Source: Aquatica leii
Taxonomy: Eukaryota; Arthropoda; Insecta; Coleoptera; Lampyridae
DNA: 64,000 bases
Assembly (NCBI GenBank): GCA_035610365.1
Contig: CM069435.1
Span: forward strand, 62,865,389-62,929,388
Reading direction: 5' to 3'
Below the pieces are notes generated by a model that was not told the DNA's origin, made no database searches, and saw only the letters and a program-made list of their open reading frames with translations. Below are positions 22,614 to 32,489 of the stretch, piece after piece; position 1 is the stretch's first letter; every line of letters begins with the position of its first letter. The translations under genes were made by a program, and so were the position numbers.

Positions 22614-24901
22614 TAGTAGCACAAAATATATGTACGATATTCTAATGATCTTAGTACAATATTTAAAGTCGGCTAAATATTGCTTGGTGTAATAGATATA
22701 TTCGTAAGATTGTTAAAGTGTATACAACTAATATTCTAAAAATATATATGTAGAATATCATTGATATATTTTAAAACCTTACAAATCTTTTCAAGATTTA
22801 CATGACATCCGGTAAATATTTTAATTCTAGATACTTATTGCAAGATGTAGAAAACGTATTCTAAATACTGTAAAACTAAATAAAAACAATGTTCTAAAAA
22901 TATGTACCAACAATATCGTTCGTGTATTCTAAAGTCACAAATGTGTTTCAAAGTTTGACTGGCATAAAATTTATATTATCATTACATATAGAGCTAATAT
23001 TTATGTTTAATCAGTATCTACCTTTTTTACTTATTTTTAACTGTACTTTTAAATTTACCTATTTATAGATGTTAAACGTGTTCCTTAAACTTTTTTTATA
23101 ATTTTTGCTAACAACCCTAGCACGATGTTCTTATTATTATTTTTTTATGTACGTACATTGTAATAAAAAGTAAGTTAAAATCATAGTATGTAATTTATTA
23201 AAAACTGTATAAGAAACGCAATTTCATTATTAAAAAATTACAGTAGGAGAATATGATATCTAGACTGCGTTTTAATTGAATTGAAAAACCAATTGCCTTA
23301 TAACTAAAGATATAGTAATTTTACAATAATAAACTATATTTGCTGCAAAGAAATTTTAGACAAAGTATTGTAATTCTGCTGTAAAATTATTAGTAGATAT
23401 TTATTATTTTTCAAATATTTTTGTGGCATTCTAAATGGGTTTACACAAAGTACTTTACAGTAATTTCGTAGAATTCTTCGCAACAATGTACATTTTAAAA
23501 ATTATATTATTTACCTGCTTTTGAGCACCGTCGGAATCATATATAAACCCTAAACAAGAATAAGAAAATTACTCTTTATTAAAATGCATTTGGATTTCGT
23601 GTTTGCAGTTTGCAAAATTTAAATTTTTATATCGAGTTCTAGTGCAACGTAATTGTATAATTAAGTAAGTGCCTGTTAATTTTCTTATTTTTTATTTTTG
23701 CATTATGTTTTCTAAATATGGAAAAACAAAAAATCAATTGTAAATAAATTATTTTAACGCAGCGAGTACACCCTAAATTCGATGTTTGCTTAGTTGGCTG
23801 TTCAACGTTTACAGAAAATAATTCAAAGAAATTTTAATAGTCATCACTAATAAGAAACATAACTTAAAGAAATGCTTTTATTTGCGTAACTATAGCCAAT
23901 AATTAATAAACAACACATTTTAAAAAATATATAGGTAAATATATGCATAAAACAGTTTCTAAAATTTATTTGAATATTGTCCTTATTTTTTAAAGAAAAT
24001 GTTTTTGTACTAATCATGTTTAAAGTTAAAGTTTTTTGTAATTTTCTTAGTTTATACAAGTCGGTAAAAAGACAAACATCACAGTATATAGTAGATGTTT
24101 TATTGAAGTGATTAAATAATAATGCTGTTAAAATTTCTGTAATCTATATTTAAAGAAAATACATGTCTTTATAGTTTCTTAATTGAAAAATTCAAACTAA
24201 AAACATTTGTCGGTATATTTCCTACCAATTAAAATAACTATGATACATTTTAATGCATTTCATAATTATTGTTATAAAATGTAGATGTTTTAATACATTG
24301 GTAAAGTAAATCTTAATTGTGTGTTTTTGCTATCACAAAACGACATCCTAATGCAACGGATGTTACATACGTAAATCCGTTGCGTTATATTTGGTAAACT
24401 TTAGAACATTTATGCTGTACCTCTGTAATATGTAATGATAGTAATAAGTAATTTTAAGATACAATTTTTTTTGTGTACTCATTTTTATAAATAAACGTGT
24501 TTTTACAGTAGATCTGCAGTGTTTCAATACGGTTTAATAAAAACTGTACAATGCGTAGCAATAAAAACTCACATTAAATATCATCTGCAAACATACACAT
24601 ATGTAGTAAGTATATATTTTACAAATATCTTACAAATAATAGTGAGATACATCTTGAACAGAGTAAAAAGTAATATTTCCCATACATTAGAAACTAATAT
24701 TGAGACGACATTTACATCTAATGTCTACCATCTATTGGAAACATATATTTAGAGGATATTTAGAACTAATATATAGAAAGGATTTATTTTATATAAATTA
24801 TTGATATAACATTACAATAAGAGGCCAATATAAGAAAGTGTGACATTTAAATATTTACCAGATGTTATTTACTAATATATTACGTATATTTTGTGCTACT
24901 A
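22614..24901. mobile_element. Candidate long non-autonomous inverted-repeat element
   Basis: TAGTAGCACAAAATATA at the left end is mirrored by TATATTTTGTGCTACTA at the right. Just outside, AAGGTGCAT (22570-22578) faces ATGCACCTT (24937-24945). Inward, both ends carry dispersed copies of an A/T motif near TTCTAAAAATATATGT and a longer inverted match (ACATCCGGTAAATATTTTAA near 22806 against its complement near 24845-24867). No transposase frame inside. Subterminal repeats of this kind are common in DNA transposons. The A+T richness makes chance matches easier, hence moderate confidence. Confidence 0.45.
24346..24390. repeat. Hairpin with ATGCAACGGAT arms
   Basis: TAATGCAACGGAT and ATCCGTTGCGTTA face each other across about 13 bases containing TACGTA. 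A short palindrome inside the candidate element above; function unknown. Confidence 0.6.
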
Positions 24902-24904
24902 CCA

Positions 24905-25020
24905 TAAATCAAACGAATGATTCATACCATGCACCTTGCTGGTATCATGATGCAAATCGTTGATTCATAGCTTATTTTGCAGCAAACCACGATGCAACCG
25001 CTTGATTCACGTTTTATATA
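24905..25020. repeat. Short degenerate repeats (GATGCAA..TTGATTCA)
   Basis: GATGCAAATCGTTGATTCA and GATGCAACCGCTTGATTCA lie about 60 bp apart, and a related GAATGATTCATACCATGCA precedes them. Small local repeats next to the right end of the candidate inverted-repeat element. Confidence 0.5.
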
Positions 25021-25227
25021 TTCTAAATGATGTTTTAAAAATTCGTTTTCTTGTTACTTACATTTTGTAGTAGGGGGATAAGCGGAGTTCTGCATTGCAC
25101 TATTAGTTACAACGTGTCAGATGTTTATTTTCTTTTGTAACACTTGGATAAGACGTATCAAAATATTGTGCTGTTTTTTAGTGTTATAATAATGCTCAGA
25201 CATATGTAAAAATTATGTTAAAATCAG

Positions 25228-25725
25228 ATGCATAAGGGAGTACCTGCCGATCAAGAAGGATTTAATAAAAGCAATATATCAACTTCTGACGAAGAATTTT
25301 TAGAAGTTGAGAATGACATAAAACCCAAAAATCTTGGAAATTAGAAAATTGTTACAAATCTATTTGAAGATCAATCCGGTAGACATGAATTTACCAAGAA
25401 AATGTTATGAAGCTATCGCTTCTCTACAAATTCTGTAATTGGACTAACACACGAGTACTTGTATTTTTTGAAGAAAAACGGCAATTATGAAATGAAAGTA
25501 AATTTTAAATGGAAAGATGTTTCCGAATCAGAGATGTACGTTTTTATGGCAGTAACTTTTCAAATGGGACTGATACATCTGCCTCGAACATCGGAGTATT
25601 GACGTAAACAATTTTTGTTAGGAGGACTACCAGTGTTTTTTTATATTTGTGGCAAACATATTTTTGTAGATTTGTGACAATTTTAATTTAGTGATCCAAA
25701 AATAGCTGACAATACAAAGCACAAT
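25228..25725 (+). pseudogene. piggyBac-type transposase fragment
   Basis: From ATG 25228 the frame gives an acidic start (TSDEEFLEVEND), as in piggyBac-derived transposases, with a stop after 38 codons. The conserved N-terminal domain then follows: SYRFSTNSVIGL, FKWKDVSESEMYVFMAVTFQMGLIHLPRTSEY (about 25500-25600), FLLGGLPVFF and FSDPKIADNT (about 25685-25720). The sequence stops where PLE2 begins. The catalytic DDD region is absent here, and I could not find it beyond the far end of PLE2 (after 31757). TTAA-flanked termini were not found. Confidence 0.75.
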
Positions 25726-25806
25726 ATGTAATAGCGACGGCCGGAATCTATACTAACATTAGAATGTCTTCCGGGTTTGGATCGTGTCATAGTTGCAACC
25801 GAAGCT

Positions 25807-25847
25807 GCCAACGTTTCGCCCACTTTCGTAAGGGGCTTCATCAAGGC
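25807..25847 (-). ncRNA. Degenerate hammerhead ribozyme motif in PLE2
   Basis: On the minus strand: GCC, then TTGATGA where CTGATGA is expected (C3 changed to T), stem II with GCCC/GGGC, then GAAACGTT and GGC. GCC/GGC forms a 3-bp stem I, and GTT is an acceptable cleavage triplet. The C3 change would weaken the core C3-G8 pair, so the ribozyme is probably crippled. The location in the PLE terminal region agrees with PLE1. Confidence 0.6.
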
Positions 25848-26070
25848 GTGAGATAAATCGCAAAACTCAAACAAGCAATCGAAATCTAACTAAAAACTTC
25901 TTAAAAGTTAGGTTATCCACTTGTAAAACAAGCCATAACCTAAACTATGAAAAGGTAAGAAAGAAAACGATAACCTGAAAAAGCAAACAAAAATCTAACA
26001 ATAAGAACCACTACCGAGTTATGTAATCAACTTGTGAACCAAGCCAGATTCTAAACTCCGTAGAAGTGAC

Positions 26071-26804
26071 TTAAGAAGAAATAGTCTCCGTATTTAAAGG
26101 AAAAGGATCGTCACGGGTGGTTACGCTCGGCCCTGATTGGGTTACGGTTGCTAGGGGGCGTGTTTTTGATAAATGACTAATAACCGGGAACCAAAGAGGG
26201 GATAGTTCGAAACCATGATCGCGATTGAAGTTATTGGGGTGTTTAATGATTTCTATGCTTTCTCGGAATTTCCTGTTGAAAAAGAATGGAGATTTGGCAA
26301 TCAACGAAACATTATCAAAATCTATCTTGTGACCTGTAGTAAAATGATGTTCAGCGACCGCAGACTTGGAAGTATACCTTTTCCTTATACAACGATCATG
26401 TTCTGAAATGCGAGTAATGACGGAACGACCGGTTTCACCAATGTAGACTAAACCACAAGAACAGGGAATTTGGTATACACCTTGAGATGAAAGTGTAGGA
26501 AATTTGTCTTTGGGAGAAGGAAGAATCTGAGAGATTTTGCCTGTCGAGTTGAATATGGGTTTAATACCATTCTTACGAAGGAGTTTCCCTATTTGGTCTG
26601 TAACCTTGTGAATGTAGGGTAAAAAGGCCAATTTCAGGTTGGATTCGGGAGTAGAAATGTTTTTAGGTAATCGAGTACGTGGATGTAAACGACGATTAAT
26701 AACTTTATGAATATCTCGCTTTAGATAACCATTGTTCATTAAGGTTCTAGTAAGATGACGGAGTTCTGAGTCTAGATTCTCAGGTTGACAAATAGAAAGG
26801 GCAC
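26071..26804 (-). pseudogene. PLE2 GIY-YIG endonuclease, C-terminal part
   Basis: Open from the Gypsy junction to the stop at 26071. The linker comes first (LPKNISTPESNLKLAFLPYI), then FPTLSSQGVYQIPCSCGLVYIGETG, the GIY-YIG core with its paired Cys. Next come RSVITRISEHDRCIRK, SAVAEHHFTTGHKIDF (His/Glu block) and IEIIKHPNNFNRDHGFELSPLW, the usual C-terminal signature. No stop or frameshift in this half. The nuclease residues I can see look conserved, so this domain was undamaged when the Gypsy element landed. Confidence 0.85.
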
Positions 26805-27026
26805 TGTTTCATACACCTTTATGTATTTTTAGTGTATAAGGTTTTGGTGAGATAATTGATGAATAAACACCCTTGTAGTTTATTACAAATACTTGTATTC
26901 TTAATTTACATCATTTACATAACCATTACATTTTATTAAATCTGAGAAGATGGCCGCGTTGCGTGCGCACCCCTCTATTCTTGCTTTTACACCGTTGCCG
27001 GTTTGCTTATTAAATCCTATATAACA
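26805..27026 (-). repeat. Gypsy 3' LTR
   Basis: Begins TGTTATATAGG and ends GTATGAAACA on the coding (minus) strand, with TG...CA termini. 222 bp. It differs from the other LTR only at two positions (a G/A in the CCCTTGTA(G/A)TTTA block and a T/A in the TTTTAT(T/A)AAAT block). Confidence 0.95.
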
Positions 27027-27037
27027 TCCCCCTTTTT
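27027..27037 (-). promoter_or_regulatory. Gypsy polypurine tract
   Basis: On the coding strand AAAAAGGGGGA lies directly before the 3' LTR, the position of the plus-strand primer in LTR elements. Confidence 0.85.
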
Positions 27038-27078
27038 AAGATTAATAAAACAATATAAAAATAACGCAAAACACTATT

Positions 27079-27893
27079 TTACCCTAATATGTAATCCTTA
27101 AACTTAGTAGGCAATCGCCTTTCTCTTATAGGTCTATAATTGGTGATTGGTCGAGATTCAGTCACAGTAGTTGAGATGTCGTCACTTGGGTTCTCGTTAC
27201 TTAAGTCTAGATCAGGTGGTGTCACTTTAAAAATTGGTTCATTTAACGATTGTCTAAGATGAATGCTATTTCTTCGTAAGAGCTGGTTATTTTGCGTTTT
27301 TACTATGTAAGACCTTGGTTCATTACATTTATCAACAACTTTACCTGGCTCCCACGTGCCATTACGGTTTATAGTTATATTATCTCCTGTCTCAAAGTTA
27401 GTTTGTGGTTTTGAGGTTCTGTCATAATAATATTTAGCCAACGCCTGTTTATCAATTATTTTTTTATAAGCGGGAGACGTATTTATATGCTTTGCTAATA
27501 AATTTTTGCTAATAGGTACTTTTGTTTTAAGTTTTCTTCCCATGAGCAGTTCTGAAGGTGTATAACCAATTCCTGTAATTTTCGTTGATCTATAAATTAG
27601 TAATCCACTATCTAAGTCGCACCCTTTTTTTAATATTGATTTAGCTATTTTTACTCCTGCTTCTGCAAGTCCGTTGCTTCTTGGATAGTGAGGACTACTA
27701 GTAATAATTTCAAAGTTATAGGTGTCAGCAAATTTTTTAAAGTTATAAGAAGTGTATGGCATGTTATCTGCAATTAATGTTTCAGGAATCCCGTGTGTTG
27801 CAAATACATTTTTAAATTTATTAATTAGTTCAGTGGATGTTTTATTGTGAATAGGTATAATTTCCAACCACTTCGAATAGTAATCAAAAATTA
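27079..27893 (-). pseudogene. Gypsy integrase, catalytic and C-terminal part (frame-shifted)
   Basis: This frame follows the pol frame after a shift at about 27894-27899. It starts FLIIFDYYSKWLEIIPI, then TLIADNMPYTSYNFKKFA (second catalytic Asp), SSPHYPRSNGLAEAGVKIAKS (Glu), and a C-terminal domain with PQTNFETGDNI and GTWEPGKVVDK, ending at a stop at 27079. The first catalytic Asp (normally in a W..vDlF segment about 20-25 residues before DYYSKW) is not encoded. The preceding frame jumps straight from the zinc domain to this point. The enzyme therefore cannot be active from this copy. A C-terminal tail of about 60 residues follows the SH3-like region. Confidence 0.85.
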
Positions 27894-30311
27894 TTAAAAA
27901 GTTTTGTTTTGCATATTTGCATTATACTGTTCACATGTCTTGCAACTACTGACATACCGCTTAATATCCGATATTAATGTAGGCCAGTAAAAACTTTGTT
28001 TAGCTAGATTGAGAGTTTTATTTATGCCGAAATGACTCTCATGTGCTAATGCCATCATGTTTTGTCTTAAAGAATTTGGTATAATTAAACGGTCATTGTA
28101 CAACAAGATATCTTCAATCATGGTGATATCATGTTTTATATTAAAATAAGATGCTAATTCTTTTGAACCTCTTTGAGGCCATTGATCAACACAAAATCGT
28201 TTAATTTGTTTTAAAATTGGGTCTTTATCTGTTTCTATCTGTAATTCTAATTTTTTATTTTCTGTAATGTTCACAATGTTTTTAATGTTGTGTACTACCT
28301 CTAACATTGAAGGGTCATCAGGTTCTTTTTTAACTATATAATTTCTTGATAATAGGTCTGCAACGTGCAGATGTTTTCCTGGCATGTAACTTACATTAAG
28401 TTCATATCTCAACAATTTTAGTTTAATTCTTTGTAGTCTGGGTGACACAATATCCGCGAATTTCTTATTCATTATTGCTACCAAAGGTTTATGGTCTGTC
28501 CATAACGTAACTTTATGCCCATAAATGAATTCGTGAAATTTTGAGACGGCAAACGCCATTGCTAAAAATTCTTTCTCGATGTTGTCCCAATTTTTTTTAT
28601 TGTCCGTTAAGCTTCGTGAAGCGAAGGATACCGGTTTTCCCTCCTGCATTAAACAACAACCGAGACCCTCTTTAGAAGCATCTGTTTGGATTGTGATGTC
28701 TTTTGCAGGATCAAAATTGGCCAATACAGGGGCTTCTGTCAATAATTTTTTTATTTGTTTAAAAGCTAGGTCATGCGTTTCGGTCCAACAAAACAAAACG
28801 TCATTCTTTAACAAATTGCGAAGAGGTGCTGATACCTCAGACAAATTTGGTATAAAACTCCTGAAAAAATTGAACATGCCTAGGATCTTTTGCAAATCTT
28901 TCTTGCATGTGGGATTAGTTAAATTTAATACCGCTTCAACCCTTTGTTTGTCTGGTTGCATTCCCCGTTCTGAAAAAACATGACCAAGATATTTTACTTC
29001 CCTACGTCTAAACTGAATTTTGTCTTTGTTAAATTTTATATTTAAATTTCTTGCACGTTCCAAAACTTTACTCAAAATACGATCGTGCTCATTTTGATTC
29101 GCCGCAGCTATTAACACGTCATCTAAATATACTATGACGCCCTCAATGTCACCAAAATTTTCAAAATTGATTCTTTGAAACAACTCAGGAGCAAAATTTA
29201 AACCGAATGGCAACCTTAAAAATTTGTAAAAACCGAATGGCGTACTGACTGTACACAAATTACTACTCATATCATCCAATTCGATGTGAAATCCGTTTTT
29301 CAAGTCAAGCACAGTAAACCAACTCTTACCATTTAACTTGGAGCACACCTCCGCTACAGTGGGTATTAAGCACGGTTCCTTCTGTATATTTTTATTTAGG
29401 TCCACCGGATCGAGACATATCCGCAGCTGCCCATTTGGCTTCTCGACAGTTACTAAGTTACTAGCCCAAGTGACTAACCCATCCACTTTTCCAATAATTT
29501 TAGTTTTTTCTAAATGATCTAGAGTTTCCTTTAATTTTGGCTTAATTGTTATTGGTACACGTCTAGGTGGTCTTACTACTGGGACTGCCTCTGGTTTCAA
29601 ATTAATTGTACATTTTTGTTTAAACTTTCCTACTCCTGAAAACAAATCAATATTAGCATTAAAGAATTCATTTATGTCATTAAATTTCAACCTATCATTA
29701 TTTATAACATTGACTCTTTTAATTAAATTAAACTTAATGCATGCTTCTAATCCTAAGATTGGTAATTTATCCTCATCTATTATTACAAAATTTTCTTGAC
29801 TGTTAATGTTTTTAAATTTTACATTAAGACTAACAGTTCCTAGAGGTTTTAATTTTGATCCTCCATAGGCTTGTAGTATTATGTTTGTGCTGTTGTATTT
29901 CAAATTTGGGTTTAATTGTTTAAATACTTGTTTTGGCAAAATGTTAACCTCACTTCCCGTATCTAATTTAAATTTAATATTATGATTACAAATCTCTAAA
30001 TTTTCATACCATGCATCACTATTGTAATGAATTAAATTAACATTCTTAACTAAATCTTTGACCTCACAGGTGACGGACTGCACTACTAACTCTTCGTCCT
30101 GCACCGTTTCTTCCATCTGAACTTCTTTTATACTTTTAAACCTGCACGCCCTTTTAAAATGATTTAGTTTTCCACATTTCAGACATTTCTGGCCAAAGGC
30201 GGGACACTGATTAATTCCATGTACATTCTTGCATTTTCTACACTTAAATGTCTTAATTTTAGGAATTGTATCTTCTTTCTGAATTACACTTTTGTTACTG
30301 TTAATGTTTTT
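27894..30311 (-). CDS. Gypsy pol: NC knuckles, protease, RT, RNase H, integrase zinc domain
   Basis: The frame is open from 30311 with no Met needed, as expected for a gag-pol fusion; the first Met is at 30116. Two CCHC knuckles come first (CRKCKNVHGINQCP and CLKCGKLNHFKRAC, about 30150-30245). Protease has FKLDTGSEVNILP. RT has LDPVDLNKNIQKEP, FTVLDLKNGFH, LPFGLNFAPELFQ and the catalytic VIVYLDDVLIAA. RNase H has TIQTDASKEGLGC and LWTDHKPL. The integrase HHCC domain ends at SSCKTCEQYN. All motifs of RT and RNase H are intact. The frame then ends at TAA 27894-27896, because a T run is one base short and the segment with the first integrase Asp is missing. Closest in style to arthropod Gypsy elements without env. 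Confidence 0.9.
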   Translation of the reverse strand, partial: KNINSNKSVIQKEDTIPKIKTFKCRKCKNVHGINQCPAFGQKCLKCGKLNHFKRACRFKSIKEVQMEETVQDEELVVQSVTCEVKDLVKNVNLIHYNSDAWYENLEICNHNIKFKLDTGSEVNILPKQVFKQLNPNLKYNSTNIILQAYGGSKLKPLGTVSLNVKFKNINSQENFVIIDEDKLPILGLEACIKFNLIKRVNVINNDRLKFNDINEFFNANIDLFSGVGKFKQKCTINLKPEAVPVVRPPRRVPITIKPKLKETLDHLEKTKIIGKVDGLVTWASNLVTVEKPNGQLRICLDPVDLNKNIQKEPCLIPTVAEVCSKLNGKSWFTVLDLKNGFHIELDDMSSNLCTVSTPFGFYKFLRLPFGLNFAPELFQRINFENFGDIEGVIVYLDDVLIAAANQNEHDRILSKVLERARNLNIKFNKDKIQFRRREVKYLGHVFSERGMQPDKQRVEAVLNLTNPTCKKDLQKILGMFNFFRSFIPNLSEVSAPLRNLLKNDVLFCWTETHDLAFKQIKKLLTEAPVLANFDPAKDITIQTDASKEGLGCCLMQEGKPVSFASRSLTDNKKNWDNIEKEFLAMAFAVSKFHEFIYGHKVTLWTDHKPLVAIMNKKFADIVSPRLQRIKLKLLRYELNVSYMPGKHLHVADLLSRNYIVKKEPDDPSMLEVVHNIKNIVNITENKKLELQIETDKDPILKQIKRFCVDQWPQRGSKELASYFNIKHDITMIEDILLYNDRLIIPNSLRQNMMALAHESHFGINKTLNLAKQSFYWPTLISDIKRYVSSCKTCEQYNANMQNKTF

Positions 30312-30871
30312 CTAATTAAATTCACTGTGGCTCCCCCTCCGTCTTGAATGTTTCTTAATTGTTCTTTCAGTGCTTCGCTAGCTCTGCACATTTCCATTAC
30401 TTTATTTACGTCTGGGTTGTCTGCTGCCAATATTTTTTCTTGAACCCCTTTGTCTCGTATTTCAAGCACGATTCTATCACGAACCATTTCATCTTCATCC
30501 TTAAATTCGCAACTTTTTGCTAGTTTTTTAATTTCAGTAGCGAAATGCTCAACTGGTTCACCTACTTCTTGTTTTCTATTGTAAAAATTGAACCGTTCAT
30601 ATATCACATTCTTCTTTGGGTTCATATATTTATTAAATTCATCTACAACTTTGTTATAATCTTTTTTATCTTCTTCACTTAATTTGAAGTTGTTGTAAAT
30701 GTCGATACATTCTTCACCCATCACGTTCAAAAGGATTGCCACTTTAACTTCCTTCGCTTTTGACATATGACCTGCAGCCATCATGTAGATTGAAAAACTT
30801 TGCGTAAATTTCTTATATTTTTCTGCTATGTTGCCTTCAAGGCACAGTGGTTTTGGCACTCTTCCTTCCAT
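30284..30871 (-). CDS. Gypsy gag (capsid part)
   Basis: 195 codons from ATG 30871. A capsid-like retrotransposon gag domain covers most of it: FTQSFSIYMMAAG, KVAILLNVMGEECIDIYNNF, YERFNFYNRKQEVGEPVEHFATEIKKLA, RDRIVLEIRDKGVQEKILA. The zinc knuckles that should follow are in the -1 frame, part of the pol frame, with about 28 bases of overlap (30284-30311). The overlap contains GAAAAAC, but the register is not that of a standard -1 slippery heptamer. Either an unusual frameshift or a one-base indel separates gag from nucleocapsid. A simple structural protein of virus-like particles. Confidence 0.85.
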   Translation of the reverse strand: MEGRVPKPLCLEGNIAEKYKKFTQSFSIYMMAAGHMSKAKEVKVAILLNVMGEECIDIYNNFKLSEEDKKDYNKVVDEFNKYMNPKKNVIYERFNFYNRKQEVGEPVEHFATEIKKLAKSCEFKDEDEMVRDRIVLEIRDKGVQEKILAADNPDVNKVMEMCRASEALKEQLRNIQDGGGATVNLIRKTLTVTKV

Positions 30872-30969
30872 TTTCTTTTCTTTTTAAATTTAATTTTACC
30901 GTAAGCTGCTTTATTATTTTTAAGGTTATTGCACGTGCACTTATTTAATCTAAGTTTATTTTCACAATC

Positions 30970-30987
30970 ACTCACCCGACTGCGCCA
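30970..30987 (-). promoter_or_regulatory. Gypsy primer-binding site
   Basis: On the coding strand TGGCGCAGTCGG follows the 5' LTR end (GAAACA) without a gap. This resembles the tRNA-Ser-type primer site that I recall for the 17.6/297 group; the tRNA match should be checked. Confidence 0.8.
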
Positions 30988-31209
30988 TGTTTCATACACC
31001 TTTATGTATTTTTAGTGTATAAGGTTTTGGTGAGATAATTGATGAATAAACACCCTTGTAATTTATTACAAATACTTGTATTCTTAATTTACATCATTTA
31101 CATAACCATTACATTTTATAAAATCTGAGAAGATGGCCGCGTTGCGTGCGCACCCCTCTATTCTTGCTTTTACACCGTTGCCGGTTTGCTTATTAAATCC
31201 TATATAACA
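30988..31209 (-). repeat. Gypsy 5' LTR
   Basis: 222 bp with the same termini as the 3' LTR and two differences. It should hold the element's promoter. TATATAGG stands right at its start on the coding strand, which is too close to the edge to act as a normal TATA box. Confidence 0.95.
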
Positions 31210-31757
31210 GGCACGATGGACCAAAGATTCAATAACAGAACGTTTCTGTGCAGGATGATGATGAGACGAAGCATGAAGGTATCTGTCCGTATGGGTGGGT
31301 TTGCGATAAACAGAATGGCTCAGAAGTCCGTCGGGCTTACGAGTCACAAGAACGTCAAGAAATGGAAGAGAACCATTACTTTCGATTTCCATAGTAAATT
31401 TGATATCTAAGTGTTGATTGTTAAGATGATCAAGAAACTTAGACAATTCAAGATGACCATGAGACCAAACGATAAACGTGTCGTCAACATATCTAAACCA
31501 CACTTTAGGTTTTAATATTGATGATTCCAAAGCAACCGTTTCAAAGGATTCCATAAAAATGTTAGCTACAACAGGTGATAGAGGAGAACCCATAGCAACA
31601 CCAGAAACTTGTTCGTAAAACTTGTTATCAAATTGGAAGTAAGTAGAAGATAGACACTTTTCAATAAGAGGAACCAAACTCAAGTCCTTGCCATGTTGAG
31701 ACAGAATCTGTTTGATAATAATAAGCGAAGCGAATTGTGTTTTGCGGAAACTTTTCT
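31210..31757 (-). pseudogene. PLE2 reverse transcriptase, truncated
   Basis: The open frame begins within the palm/fingers (FASLIIIKQILSQHG) and runs through FYEQVSGVAMGSPLSPVVANIFMES, FRYVDDTFIVW (catalytic YVDD) and SLPFLDVLVTRK to SVYRKPTHTDRYLHASSHHHP and ESLVHRA. There the Gypsy 5-bp duplication is met at 31210-31214. Bases 31084-31209, which extend the apparent frame, belong to the Gypsy LTR. The upstream RT is missing (5' truncation), so no full enzyme could be made. Apart from the Gypsy break this portion has no stop. Confidence 0.85.
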
Positions 31758-32480
31758 AATAGCAAATAATTTAATTAATTAAATAAATTTATTTTTTAAT
31801 TATGTTTTCATGCTGGTTGTAGGCATCTAAATTTTCTAGTTTGATAGAATGATGGGTAGTATGCTGTAAGGTTTTAAAAGAAATTCTGATTATAAACATG
31901 TAATAAACTTCTCATTTTTTTAAAATTTTCCAGTTGTGATTGACTCTGAGCAAAAGTTCAACTACAGCAACTGATATATTTTGTTACTGCTTTATTACAC
32001 GTTTTTGCTAAGTTTTATTTATTACTAGGTAGTTGCGCTTTTGTTGTTTATATCTATTCAGTTTTATCAATTTTTTAAAATTTTATTTTACTTTACTTTT
32101 AGCGGACCGGTAGAACCATGCTATAAGAGGTTTGTGCAATAAGAGGAAAACCATTGTTTTGTATTTAATCAACAAAGCATGTTACTTTTATTATATTATT
32201 AAGTCAATCTACATTAAACAAAACCGGTGTCATCGTCAGTCGATTTAAAAAGCAATACAATTAACAAAGTTATTTAAAAATATATTAAATGAGCTTAAAA
32301 AAATTATAAAAATTATTGACAAATGTCAAAAATTAAAAATCAAATTAAAAACTGATATTAAACGCACCACATAAAAAGTAAGAAAGAAAAAATTAAATGT
32401 ATTATTTATTAGTTAAAATTAATGTTCATTATAAAAACAATAAATTTCAAAGTACTTCAAAATGATTAAGAACAAACCAT
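31758..32480. other. Spacer beyond PLE2
   Basis: A+T-rich. If the piggyBac gene continued after PLE2 it should appear here, but I recognise no such motif. Near 32225-32245 the minus strand reads CTGACGATGACACCGG, possibly terminal sequence of PLE3. Confidence 0.4.
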
Positions 32481-32489
32481 CAATTACAA

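Larger units (their letters stand above)
26805..31209 (-). mobile_element. Gypsy-type LTR retrotransposon, young, inserted in PLE2
   Basis: 4405-bp element with two 222-bp LTRs differing at two positions, a primer site and a polypurine tract in the right places, and gag and pol frames on the minus strand. It is flanked by a perfect 5-bp duplication GGCAC (26800-26804 and 31210-31214). No envelope frame. Two lesions affect pol: the integrase core lacks its first part, and a one-base loss breaks the frame near 27894. The near-identical LTRs mean the insertion is recent relative to everything else here. Confidence 0.95.
25726..31757 (-). mobile_element. Penelope-like element PLE2, split by a Gypsy insertion
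   Basis: The minus-strand element lies in two pieces: RT at 31210-31757 and linker/GIY-YIG/terminal region at 25726-26804, separated by the Gypsy element and its 5-bp duplication. Without the Gypsy it is about 1.6 kb. It is 5'-truncated inside the RT fingers. It inserted into the piggyBac fragment. Ends are accurate to 10-20 bp. Confidence 0.85.

Noticed and set aside
28579..28983. 134-codon plus-strand frame
   Set aside because: Antisense to the Gypsy RNase H/RT coding region; a shadow.
31084..31209. Apparent extension of the PLE2 RT frame
   Set aside because: These bases are the Gypsy LTR; the real PLE sequence ends at the 5-bp duplication 31210-31214.
32215..32245. CTGACGATGACACCGG on the minus strand as a PLE3 hammerhead
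   Set aside because: No GAAAC block follows, so only half of a hammerhead core is present. It may be decayed but cannot be supported.
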